16,738 bases of DNA from positions 1 through 16,738 of the forward strand of contig WLME01000008.1 of assembly GCA_009700365.1 (NCBI GenBank), in the 5' to 3' direction. This stretch comes from Actinomycetota bacterium. GTDB lineage: Bacteria; Actinomycetota; Actinomycetes; Nanopelagicales; Nanopelagicaceae. This document shows, one piece after another, positions 6,439 through 13,049 of the stretch; within the stretch, counting starts at the first letter, position 1, and each line of letters starts with the position of its first letter. Both the position numbers and the translations under genes were made by a program. The notes beneath the pieces were generated by a model. The model saw only the letters and a program-made list of their open reading frames with translations, did no database searches and was not told the origin of the DNA.

Positions 6439-7064
6439 TCTTCGAGCAGGTGTTCTAACTTCCTTTTCAGAATTACGATCACAGTGGCGACTACCGCCAA
6501 GAAAAAGAAAGCCCAGTAACGAAGGTACTTCTCAAGGGTCGTGAGCGAACTTGCGAACTCGTATCCGAGAAGCACGACGATTGTAGAAAAGACGATTCCG
6601 CCAGCCGCATTCCACGTGATGAACTTTCGGTATGGAACCTTATTCATGCCGGCAAGCGCAGGTACTAATGCGCGAAGCAGAGCTTGTGCTCGACCAAAGA
6701 AGATTGCACCCCCGTGGTAGCGATCGAAGATTGCTTGGGCAAGTTTCCAACGTTTTTCACCTACAAAACGACCGAAAGCATTCTCTTTTATCCGAGGACC
6801 TAAATGTTTTCCAATTTCATATCCCACAGAGTCTCCTGTGATGGCACCAATGATTGCTGCGATAAGAAATGTCCACACATTCCAGACTCCTGCATGAGCG
6901 AGCACGCCACCAATTAATAATGAAGTCTCACCGGGCAATATAAATCCTACAAAGAGGGCCGCTTCAGCAAAAGCAAAGAAGATTAAGAGCGCAAAGAGTG
7001 GAATTTGCAAGTTATGTGCAACAAGTGAATCAGCAGTGTGATGTATCCACTCGGAAATCGACAT
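6435..7064 (-). CDS. DedA/SNARE-associated (VTT-domain) membrane protein, first copy
   Basis: This is a 209-residue inner-membrane protein of the DedA family, whose members include undecaprenyl-phosphate and phospholipid translocases. Visible family features are an N-terminal re-entrant segment ending in GFILPGETSLLIGG (40-53), AITGDSVGYEIG (74-85), and the long signature FFGRAQALLRALVPALAG (122-139) with conserved arginines. One or two hydrophobic helices follow (156-168, 182-199) and the tail is basic-acidic. ATG at 7064 is supported by a TAGAGT -10 element ending 6 nt upstream. The gene is divergent from the nitroreductase, and its stop shares the TTAA at 6435-6438 with the glycosyltransferase stop. 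A second, only distantly similar DedA lies at 12447-13049. The transported substrate cannot be read from the sequence. Confidence 0.87.
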   Translation of the reverse strand: MSISEWIHHTADSLVAHNLQIPLFALLIFFAFAEAALFVGFILPGETSLLIGGVLAHAGVWNVWTFLIAAIIGAITGDSVGYEIGKHLGPRIKENAFGRFVGEKRWKLAQAIFDRYHGGAIFFGRAQALLRALVPALAGMNKVPYRKFITWNAAGGIVFSTIVVLLGYEFASSLTTLEKYLRYWAFFFLAVVATVIVILKRKLEHLLED

Positions 7065-7070
7065 GCGAGA

Positions 7071-7076
7071 ACTCTA
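7071..7076 (-). promoter_or_regulatory. Candidate -10 element (TAGAGT on minus strand) for leaderless dedA
   Basis: TAGAGT on the minus strand ends 6 nt before the dedA ATG at 7064 and is a good actinobacterial -10. Only 9 bp separate it from the opposing -10 of the nitroreductase gene. Confidence 0.5.
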
Positions 7077-7085
7077 TCTGAGCAA

Positions 7086-7091
7086 TAGGGT
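7086..7091 (+). promoter_or_regulatory. Candidate -10 element (TAGGGT) for leaderless nitroreductase
   Basis: TAGGGT ends 7 nt before the ATG at 7099, arguing for that start over the in-frame ATG at 7063, which would put the promoter inside the coding region. Confidence 0.5.
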
Positions 7092-7098
7092 TCACAAC

Positions 7099-7671
7099 AT
7101 GAAAGCAGAGACTTCCGTACCCGTTCATGAAATCATTGCAACCCGACGTAGCCCTCGTTCCTATAGTGATGCGGCAACAATGAACGATGATGATCTCACC
7201 GCAATTCTTGAAGCAGCCCGTTGGGCACCTTCGGCATTTAATGGACAACCTTGGCGATTTTTCGTCGGAAAGCGTGGAGACGAGGTCTTTACCCAGATCC
7301 TTTCTTCGCTTGGGGATTTCAATAAATCTTGGGCAAAGAACTCATCTTCTCTAATCTTGGTAGCAGGTAAGACGACTAAATCAGATGGCTCGATCCATGC
7401 AGATTATCAATACGATTGTGGCTTGGCGGTTGCACAACTTGTGATTGAAACTCACCATCGAGGATTAGTTGCTCATCAGATGACCGGTTTCGATAAGGCA
7501 ATTGCCCAAGAAGTTCTTTCAATTGCACCAGAATTATTGCCAGTAGTGGTCATTGCAGTTGGAACGCAAGATTCACCAGAAAAACTTGCAGGACCCTTGC
7601 TCGAACGAGAAGTAGCTAAGAGAGTTCGACTTCCGCTCTCAGAGTTGGTAATTAAAGGATTACCTGCTTAA
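7099..7671 (+). CDS. Nitroreductase-family FMN oxidoreductase
   Basis: This is a 190-residue protein of the FMN-dependent nitroreductase superfamily. These are usually NAD(P)H-using flavoenzymes that act on nitro-compounds, quinones or other electron-poor substrates. Visible features are the FMN-phosphate motif ATRRSPRSY (14-22), EAARWAPSAFNGQPWRF (38-54, the conserved AxxAPSxxNxQPW block) and a C-terminal PVVVIAVG strand followed by an Arg/Lys-rich end (EREVAKRVR) typical of the family. ATG 7099 is preferred over ATG 7063 because a TAGGGT -10 lies 7 nt upstream and the extra 12 residues are not family-like. Its stop shares TTAA (7668-7671) with the kynA stop on the other strand. The physiological substrate is unknown. 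Confidence 0.85.
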   Translation: MKAETSVPVHEIIATRRSPRSYSDAATMNDDDLTAILEAARWAPSAFNGQPWRFFVGKRGDEVFTQILSSLGDFNKSWAKNSSSLILVAGKTTKSDGSIHADYQYDCGLAVAQLVIETHHRGLVAHQMTGFDKAIAQEVLSIAPELLPVVVIAVGTQDSPEKLAGPLLEREVAKRVRLPLSELVIKGLPA

Positions 7672-8462
7672 AAACGAGATCGAATCTCCCATAAGTCTTT
7701 AAAGACTGGATTAAATAAAGTGCTCGCAAGGTAACCAACGCCACTCGAACCTCCGGTTCCCATCTTGTGTCCAATCGTGCGTTCGACCATCTTCACATGG
7801 CGATATCGCCATTCTTGGATACCTTCATCGATATCTACAAGACGCTCTGCAACCATTGCACTTTCTGGATCCTTCTGGTGAACCGCGAGCAAGACATCTT
7901 GCACCTCTGTATTTGATTCGTAGGCAATTGACTTATCTCGACCAGTAACTGTGGATGGGAGCGTATATCCACGTTGCGCTAAGTAATCTAAAAATGAATC
8001 CCAAATCGAATTGCGCGAAGTAATTTCTCTAATCTCAGACTGAATATTCGGAGGTAAATGTCCAGCCATTTTCTGATCTCTTCGGCCCAATATCGCTTCT
8101 ACTTTTCTAAATTGCGCAGATTGAAACCCGCTTGAAGAAGATAGGTATCCACGGAATGCATTAAATTGAAGTGGAGTCATGGTCTCTAAAATATCGATTT
8201 GAGCAACGCACACCTTCATGATTGTGCGAATACGTCCAAGAATCGAAAGCGCGTAGTGAGTATCTCCCTTTTCAAGAGCACGTTGAGCCTCTAAAAATTC
8301 GTGAATTAATTGTTTAAACCAAAGTTCATAGGTCTGATGAATGATGATAAAAAGCATCTCATCGTGCTCAGGACCGTCGGATAAAGGTTTCTGCAAGTTA
8401 AGTAGGTCATCAACTGCAAGGTAAGAGGTGTAGGTAAGCGCTGACTCAAAGTTTTCGCTCAT
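7668..8462 (-). CDS. kynA: Tryptophan 2,3-dioxygenase
   Basis: This 264-residue heme enzyme opens the indole ring of L-tryptophan with O2 to give N-formylkynurenine, the first step of the kynurenine pathway. Motifs visible are LTYTSYL (9-15), the active-site histidine in IIHQTYELWFKQ (His42), SSSSGFQSAQFR (108-119), the heme-ligand histidine in WRYRH (His222) and GTGGSSG (235-241), whose Thr contacts the substrate. The His-to-Thr spacing of 14 residues matches the Xanthomonas enzyme as I remember it. The length is near the bacterial norm. The start ATG overlaps the kynU stop as ATGA (8459-8462), so translation is probably coupled and kynA depends on the kynU promoter. Confidence 0.95.
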   Translation of the reverse strand: MSENFESALTYTSYLAVDDLLNLQKPLSDGPEHDEMLFIIIHQTYELWFKQLIHEFLEAQRALEKGDTHYALSILGRIRTIMKVCVAQIDILETMTPLQFNAFRGYLSSSSGFQSAQFRKVEAILGRRDQKMAGHLPPNIQSEIREITSRNSIWDSFLDYLAQRGYTLPSTVTGRDKSIAYESNTEVQDVLLAVHQKDPESAMVAERLVDIDEGIQEWRYRHVKMVERTIGHKMGTGGSSGVGYLASTLFNPVFKDLWEIRSRF

Positions 8463-9733
8463 GTGACTCGAGAATCCGATCCCTCGATCTTTTCGTATTG
8501 CCGAGTTTCAGTGAGATCGCGGATGCGCTGAAATCCATCCCAAACTTCAACATATGAGGTTGGAAGAGGTGCTATAGCTAAACGAATAGCATTTGGAGTG
8601 CGGTAGTCAGGAATTACATTTGCAAATTTACGCAAGGCAACACAAATTCTTGCAGCATCTGGGTGGCTAATCGAGATATGCCCACCACGTTCTTTTGGGT
8701 TACGTGAAGTGAGAAGTTGAAATCCAAGAGGTGCCAGCCATTCGTCAAATAAATCAATCATCATCTGAGTTCCAATGGCCGCCTTAGATGCGATGACATC
8801 GATCCCAGCTTCTTCGATCATTGAGAAAGCTATCTGTACACCGCGAATCCCGATGATTGAAGGGCTTGCAATTTGAAAACCGCGAATCCCACTGGCCTTT
8901 GCAAAATCAGGACCCATACCAAATTGATCTTCATTCCCAAACCAACCTTGGATGGGTACTTGTAACTCTTCTTGTACCCGCTTATTTACATATAACCACG
9001 CTGGTGAACCTGGCCCCGAATTTCCATATTTGTATGTGCATCCAACGGCAAGGTCAACACCGTTGTCATCGAAGTTCATTTCAATGGCTCCTGCGGCATG
9101 GCTTGCATCCCACACAACATATGCTCCGTAAGTGCGCGCAAGGTCTGTGATTGATTGGATATCAGTACGTGCACCAGAGCGATATTGAATTACTTCAAAA
9201 GTTACGAGCGCCACATCTTCTGACATATATTGCTCTAGAAGCTCAGCAGTTATTAACTCATTTTCAGCTACGGCCGGATCCTCATTATCGATGATGATGA
9301 GATTTAAGTTAAATTGCTTTGCGATTCCATCGAGGATATATCGATCAGTAGGAAAATTTGCGGCATCAGTAATGATGGTCTTTCTTCCGGGGCGCGCATT
9401 AATTGCGGCAAGGCAGAGTTGATAGAAATTTACTGATGTTGTGTCGCAAACTAATACCTGTCCCTCTGCGGCACCAAGAACTGCACGGCCCAATAGGTCG
9501 CCAGCAACCTGGGCTTCATCAATCCAGTGACTCCAGCCCGTGACAACTTCATTGCCCCATTCATGTGAAACAAAGTCATTGACAGCCTTGACGGTCGCAT
9601 GAGGAAGTCGGCCGAGAGAATTTCCATCGAGATAACAGAGATTAGGGTCTGTGATTACAAATTTGCTGCGGAAGTGCGCAAGCGGATCGTTCTTATCCAG
9701 CTCGAGCGCATATGCGCGGTCAGTGACCTTCAT
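8459..9733 (-). CDS. kynU: Kynureninase
   Basis: This 424-residue PLP enzyme cleaves L-kynurenine to anthranilate and L-alanine. Visible features are YLDGNSLGRLP (34-44), GWSHWIDEA (66-74), ANFPTDRY (125-132), VIQYRSGARTDI (181-192), the cofactor-binding Asp209 and His212 in VVWDASHAAGA, and the Schiff-base lysine in GCTYKYGNSGPGS (Lys235). The family motif here is usually CTYKYLNxGPG, so Leu is replaced by Gly next to the lysine pocket. It is the first gene of the kynU-kynA operon. The formamidase (kynB) that should act between the two enzymes is not in this window. ATG 9733 is supported by a TACCTT -10 ending 6 nt upstream. Confidence 0.95.
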   Translation of the reverse strand: MKVTDRAYALELDKNDPLAHFRSKFVITDPNLCYLDGNSLGRLPHATVKAVNDFVSHEWGNEVVTGWSHWIDEAQVAGDLLGRAVLGAAEGQVLVCDTTSVNFYQLCLAAINARPGRKTIITDAANFPTDRYILDGIAKQFNLNLIIIDNEDPAVAENELITAELLEQYMSEDVALVTFEVIQYRSGARTDIQSITDLARTYGAYVVWDASHAAGAIEMNFDDNGVDLAVGCTYKYGNSGPGSPAWLYVNKRVQEELQVPIQGWFGNEDQFGMGPDFAKASGIRGFQIASPSIIGIRGVQIAFSMIEEAGIDVIASKAAIGTQMMIDLFDEWLAPLGFQLLTSRNPKERGGHISISHPDAARICVALRKFANVIPDYRTPNAIRLAIAPLPTSYVEVWDGFQRIRDLTETRQYEKIEGSDSRVT

Positions 9734-9739
9734 AGTTCA

Positions 9740-9745
9740 AAGGTA
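9740..9745 (-). promoter_or_regulatory. Candidate -10 element (TACCTT on minus strand) for leaderless kynU-kynA
   Basis: TACCTT on the minus strand ends 6 nt before the kynU ATG. A TTGCGC hexamer lies 17 nt further upstream, keeping the TTG of a -35 box. It shares the bases TA at 9744-9745 with the opposing -10 of the ABC-F gene. Confidence 0.5.
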
Positions 9746-9749
9746 CGCT
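9744..9749 (+). promoter_or_regulatory. Candidate -10 element (TACGCT) for leaderless ABC-F gene
   Basis: TACGCT ends 8 nt before GTG 9758, supporting that start. It overlaps the kynU -10 by two bases. No clear -35 is seen. Confidence 0.42.
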
Positions 9750-9757
9750 CTCCTACC

Positions 9758-11530
9758 GTGGCGCGCAATGTTGTGAATATCGAAGAGGTCTCTAAAGCCT
9801 TTGATATTCGCCCACTTCTTGAGCGAGTATCTCTTGGAGTTTCTGAAGGCGATCGAATCGGAATCGTAGGCCGCAACGGAGCTGGCAAATCCACGCTCAT
9901 GAAAATAATTGCAGGCGTAGAAGAACCTGACTCTGGACGTGTAACTAAAACTAATGCGGCAAAAATTGGAATTCTTTCCCAGATAGATAGTGCTGCCCCT
10001 CAAGCAACTGTGGGCGATGTCGTAATCGGAAATCGAGAAAAACATGAATGGGCGAGTGATCCGCGCATCCGTGAAATCTTTACTGGGTTATTCGGAAGTT
10101 TCGATGATCACATCTTTGATCGCACCTTTGCATCCCTTTCGGGTGGAGAAAAGCGACGTGTTGGTTTGGCTAAACTTCTTATCGATGATCTTGCTTTAAT
10201 TCTTTTAGATGAACCAACAAACCACCTTGATGTAGAAGGTGTTGCATGGCTCGCCGCTCACCTTAAGAATCGAAGAGATTTAGCTGTCTTAGTGGTTACG
10301 CACGATCGATGGTTTCTGGATGAAGTAACAGATCGCACCTGGGAAGTTGTCCTTGGAAAAGTTGAAGAGTATGACGGAGGATATTCTGCATTTGTTTTGG
10401 CAAAGGCAGAACGTTCTCGTCAAGCTAGTGCGACAGATGCGCGAAGAAATAATTTGATTCGCAAGGAACTTGCATGGCTCCGTCGCGGTGCTCCCGCGCG
10501 AACAACTAAACCTAAGTTTCGTGTAGATGCGGCCAATGAATTGATTTCGGCAGAGCCAGCGCCGCGAGATTCAACTGAGTTATTGAAGTTTGCTCTCAAT
10601 CGTCTTGGAAATACTGTCTTTGAACTCCATCACGCGCTCATAAAAGCGGGGGATAAAGAGTTGATTGATAACTTGACGTGGAATATCGGCCCAGGAGATC
10701 GCATAGGTATTGTGGGCATAAATGGTGCAGGTAAGACAACGTTGATGCGCACTTTGGCCGGCCAGCTTCAACCTGCGGCAGGAAAACTTGTCACTGGAAT
10801 TACTGTGAAGATCGCCTTCCTTACCCAGCATCTAGATGAACTTGATCCAACGTGGCGCCTTCTTGAAGCAGTTGAAAAAGTTGCAACACATGTCGAAATT
10901 GGCAAAGGCAAGACTTTATCTGCATCACAACTCTGTGAACGACTTGGATTCGATCGCGATGCACAATGGACACCAGTTGGTGATTTATCTGGAGGCGAAC
11001 GCCGACGACTTCAGCTCACTCGGCTTCTGATGGATTCACCAAATGTCTTACTGCTTGACGAACCAACAAATGATTTTGATATCGAAACGTTGACTGAGCT
11101 TGAAGATCTTCTCGATAGCTATGGTGGAACGCTGATAGTTATTTCTCACGATAGATATTTCTTGGAACGCGTGTGCGACCGATTCTGGGGACTTTTAGGC
11201 GATAGGCATTTGCGAGATTTGCCACGCGGAGTGGATCAGTATCTAGAGCAACGCGCAGCTTCTATCTCGGCTAATTCATCAACGAGCGCAAAGGGAACCT
11301 CGACTTCAAGTGCTGCAGAACAACGCCAATTAAAGAAAGACCTTACTCGCGTTGAACGTCAGATTCAGAAAGGCAAGGAGAAACTCGCTCAACTCATATC
11401 TGAAGAAGAGACCGAGGCATTCAATCCAGCCCGCCTTCTTGAGGTAGCAAGTGAGATTGCTCAAGTAGAAAAAGAACTTGCACAACGCGAAGAAGAATGG
11501 CTTGAGATTACATTGGCGCTAGAAAGTTAA
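9758..11530 (+). CDS. uup: ABC-F family ATPase, Uup-like
   Basis: From GTG 9758 this is a 590-residue soluble protein with two tandem ABC ATPase domains and no membrane domain, the ABC-F layout. Domain 1 has GRNGAGKST (38-46), LSGGEKRR (127-134) and DEPTNHLD (151-158), with switch histidine THDRW. Domain 2 has GINGAGKTT (320-328), LSGGERRR (410-417) and DEPTNDFD (434-441), with SHDRY. A linker (about 215-290) joins them, and a charged coiled coil (521-590) forms the C-terminal domain, as in E. coli Uup. ABC-F proteins act on the ribosome or on nucleic acids, so a translation or DNA-repair role is expected. In-frame sequence continues upstream to 9599, but that would overlap kynU and is not family-like. 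Confidence 0.88.
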   Translation: MARNVVNIEEVSKAFDIRPLLERVSLGVSEGDRIGIVGRNGAGKSTLMKIIAGVEEPDSGRVTKTNAAKIGILSQIDSAAPQATVGDVVIGNREKHEWASDPRIREIFTGLFGSFDDHIFDRTFASLSGGEKRRVGLAKLLIDDLALILLDEPTNHLDVEGVAWLAAHLKNRRDLAVLVVTHDRWFLDEVTDRTWEVVLGKVEEYDGGYSAFVLAKAERSRQASATDARRNNLIRKELAWLRRGAPARTTKPKFRVDAANELISAEPAPRDSTELLKFALNRLGNTVFELHHALIKAGDKELIDNLTWNIGPGDRIGIVGINGAGKTTLMRTLAGQLQPAAGKLVTGITVKIAFLTQHLDELDPTWRLLEAVEKVATHVEIGKGKTLSASQLCERLGFDRDAQWTPVGDLSGGERRRLQLTRLLMDSPNVLLLDEPTNDFDIETLTELEDLLDSYGGTLIVISHDRYFLERVCDRFWGLLGDRHLRDLPRGVDQYLEQRAASISANSSTSAKGTSTSSAAEQRQLKKDLTRVERQIQKGKEKLAQLISEEETEAFNPARLLEVASEIAQVEKELAQREEEWLEITLALES

Positions 11531-11536
11531 TAGAAT
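11531..11536 (+). promoter_or_regulatory. Candidate -10 element (TAGAAT) for leaderless DMT transporter
   Basis: TAGAAT begins directly after the ABC-F stop codon and ends 6 nt before the transporter ATG. It is the best -10 match in the window and would give this gene its own leaderless mRNA. Confidence 0.5.
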
Positions 11537-11542
11537 TCGCAA

Positions 11543-12499
11543 ATGTCTAGACAGACCCAACGCTTAGATTTCTTAGCAGCAGTTTCGGGAGTGATGATTG
11601 CTCTTCAGGCTCGTGCCAATGGCGAACTTTCACACCGAATCGGAAATGGCGTAGAAGCAGCGCTGGTCTCCTTTGGCTCTGGCTTGATTATCATCGCGAT
11701 TATTGCCGTATTCACCCCATCAATAAAAGAAGGTGCTCGCAACCTTCGCGGAGCAGTTACACGTGGAGAGATCGCTCGGTGGATGTTATTTGCCGGAGCT
11801 TTAGGTGGAAGTTTCGTAGCAGTACAGACTCATATTGTTCCCTTAATTGGAGTGGCCATCTACTCCGTTGCTTCAATTGCAGGTCAAACAGCAGCATCTC
11901 TTGTCGTGGATCGCATCGGATTAACGGGCGGGGGTAAGAAAGAGATTACTCCTCGAAGAATTGGAGCAGCTTTCTTTACAGTGTTTGCAGTGTTCATTTC
12001 AGTCTTCGATCGCATAGATGCAAAGAACTTATCAATCTTTGCAGTATTAATGGGATGTGTCGCTGGAGCAATTGTGGGTGTACAGCGTGCGATGAACGGG
12101 CAAATTAATGAACATTCTCATCAGAGCTTTGCTACCTCGTTTTTAAATTTCATTATGGGTACTTCATTTCTTGTATTTTTGTTAGCCCTCTTAGCAATCT
12201 TTGGCTCGACAAAAATAGTTTCTTTGCCGGCCGGACCTTGGTGGATGTATACAGGCGGGGTAATCGGAGTTGTTTACATCGCATTTACTTCAACGATTGT
12301 TCAACATCTGGGCGTACTCACTTTTACTCTCTTTAGCGTTGGAGGCCAGTTAGTTGGCTCGTTATTGATTGATTTATATTCCCCAACAGATGGCGTGCAT
12401 GTTTCAATTTATTTAGTCACGGGCATCGCAATGACATATTTAGGAGTTATCGTGGGCGGCGGAAATAATTCGCAAGCCCGGAAACGATTGACGCACTAA
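11543..12499 (+). CDS. DMT-superfamily transporter, tandem DUF606/YdcZ repeats
   Basis: This is a 318-residue membrane protein with about ten hydrophobic segments. It is internally duplicated. Each half begins with a helix carrying a Q-x(3-4)-NG signature (ALQARANGELS at 20-30; GVQRAMNGQIN at 179-189), then a Phe/Gly-rich helix (FGSG; FIMG), and later a conserved pair of helices (SVASIAGQTAASLVVDRIGL at 108-127; FSVGGQLVGSLLIDLYSP at 264-281). This is the pattern of DUF606/YdcZ, a drug/metabolite transporter family usually encoded as a single five-helix unit of about 150 residues. The substrate is unknown. ATG 11543 follows the ABC-F stop by 12 nt. The last 53 bp overlap the convergent dedA gene. 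Confidence 0.78.
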   Translation: MSRQTQRLDFLAAVSGVMIALQARANGELSHRIGNGVEAALVSFGSGLIIIAIIAVFTPSIKEGARNLRGAVTRGEIARWMLFAGALGGSFVAVQTHIVPLIGVAIYSVASIAGQTAASLVVDRIGLTGGGKKEITPRRIGAAFFTVFAVFISVFDRIDAKNLSIFAVLMGCVAGAIVGVQRAMNGQINEHSHQSFATSFLNFIMGTSFLVFLLALLAIFGSTKIVSLPAGPWWMYTGGVIGVVYIAFTSTIVQHLGVLTFTLFSVGGQLVGSLLIDLYSPTDGVHVSIYLVTGIAMTYLGVIVGGGNNSQARKRLTH

Positions 12500-13049
12500 T
12501 AAAGAATGCAGCAATTGCATACGATGAAGTCTTTACCCAAGGCAGAGTCGCCGCGTAGTAACCGGCCAATGTAATGCCTGCCCCCCAGAGCACAGCACCC
12601 AGGGCATTTGCAGATAAAAACTTGTAGTAATTCATCTTCGAAGCACCAGCAATCGGTGGAACAAAGGTGCGGATCCAAGGGAAGAATCGTGCCGCTACAA
12701 CTGCCCACCATCCCGTATGTTCGTAGAAGCGTTCAGATCGAGCAATCATGCGCTGCATTCGAGGAGAAGTTCGCTTATCTAAATAGGGGCGGCCGATAAC
12801 GCGGCCGATAACAAAGCCAACTTGATCGCCGAAAAATGCAGCGGCGAGAATGATGACAATCAAGATAACGATGTTCGTATCAGCCATAGCAGCTGCTACT
12901 AACCCTGCGCTAAATAGGACTGAATCGCCTGGAAGGAAGAAGCCGAATAGAAGGCCAGTTTCAATAAAGACAATCGCCCCGACGGTTATATAAAAGATGA
13001 AGGGGTTGAGGGCAGAGAATTGAGCATCAAAAGATGCAAGAACTTCCAT
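12447..13049 (-). CDS. DedA/SNARE-associated (VTT-domain) membrane protein, second copy
   Basis: This is a 200-residue DedA-family membrane protein, last gene of the upp - malic enzyme - dedA operon. Visible features are FIETGLLFGFFLPGDS (28-43, the re-entrant loop with Asp in place of the Glu seen in the other copy), FFGDQVGFVIGRVIG (72-86), and ARFFPWIRTFVPPIAG (120-135) followed by MNYYKF. Hydrophobic helices at 150-168 and 175-194 finish the protein, with a basic end (YFRRPR). Its ATG overlaps the malic enzyme stop as TAATG, so translation is probably coupled. It overlaps the end of the convergent DMT transporter gene by 53 bp. It differs enough from the 6435-7064 copy to be a separate subfamily rather than a recent duplicate. 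Confidence 0.87.
   Translation of the reverse strand: MEVLASFDAQFSALNPFIFYITVGAIVFIETGLLFGFFLPGDSVLFSAGLVAAAMADTNIVILIVIILAAAFFGDQVGFVIGRVIGRPYLDKRTSPRMQRMIARSERFYEHTGWWAVVAARFFPWIRTFVPPIAGASKMNYYKFLSANALGAVLWGAGITLAGYYAATLPWVKTSSYAIAAFFISASIVSGLANYFRRPR

Noticed and set aside
9599..9757. N-terminal extension of the ABC-F ORF by 53 residues
   Set aside because: It would overlap kynU on the other strand and carry no family similarity. The conserved ABC-F N-terminus starts at GTG 9758 with a promoter just upstream.
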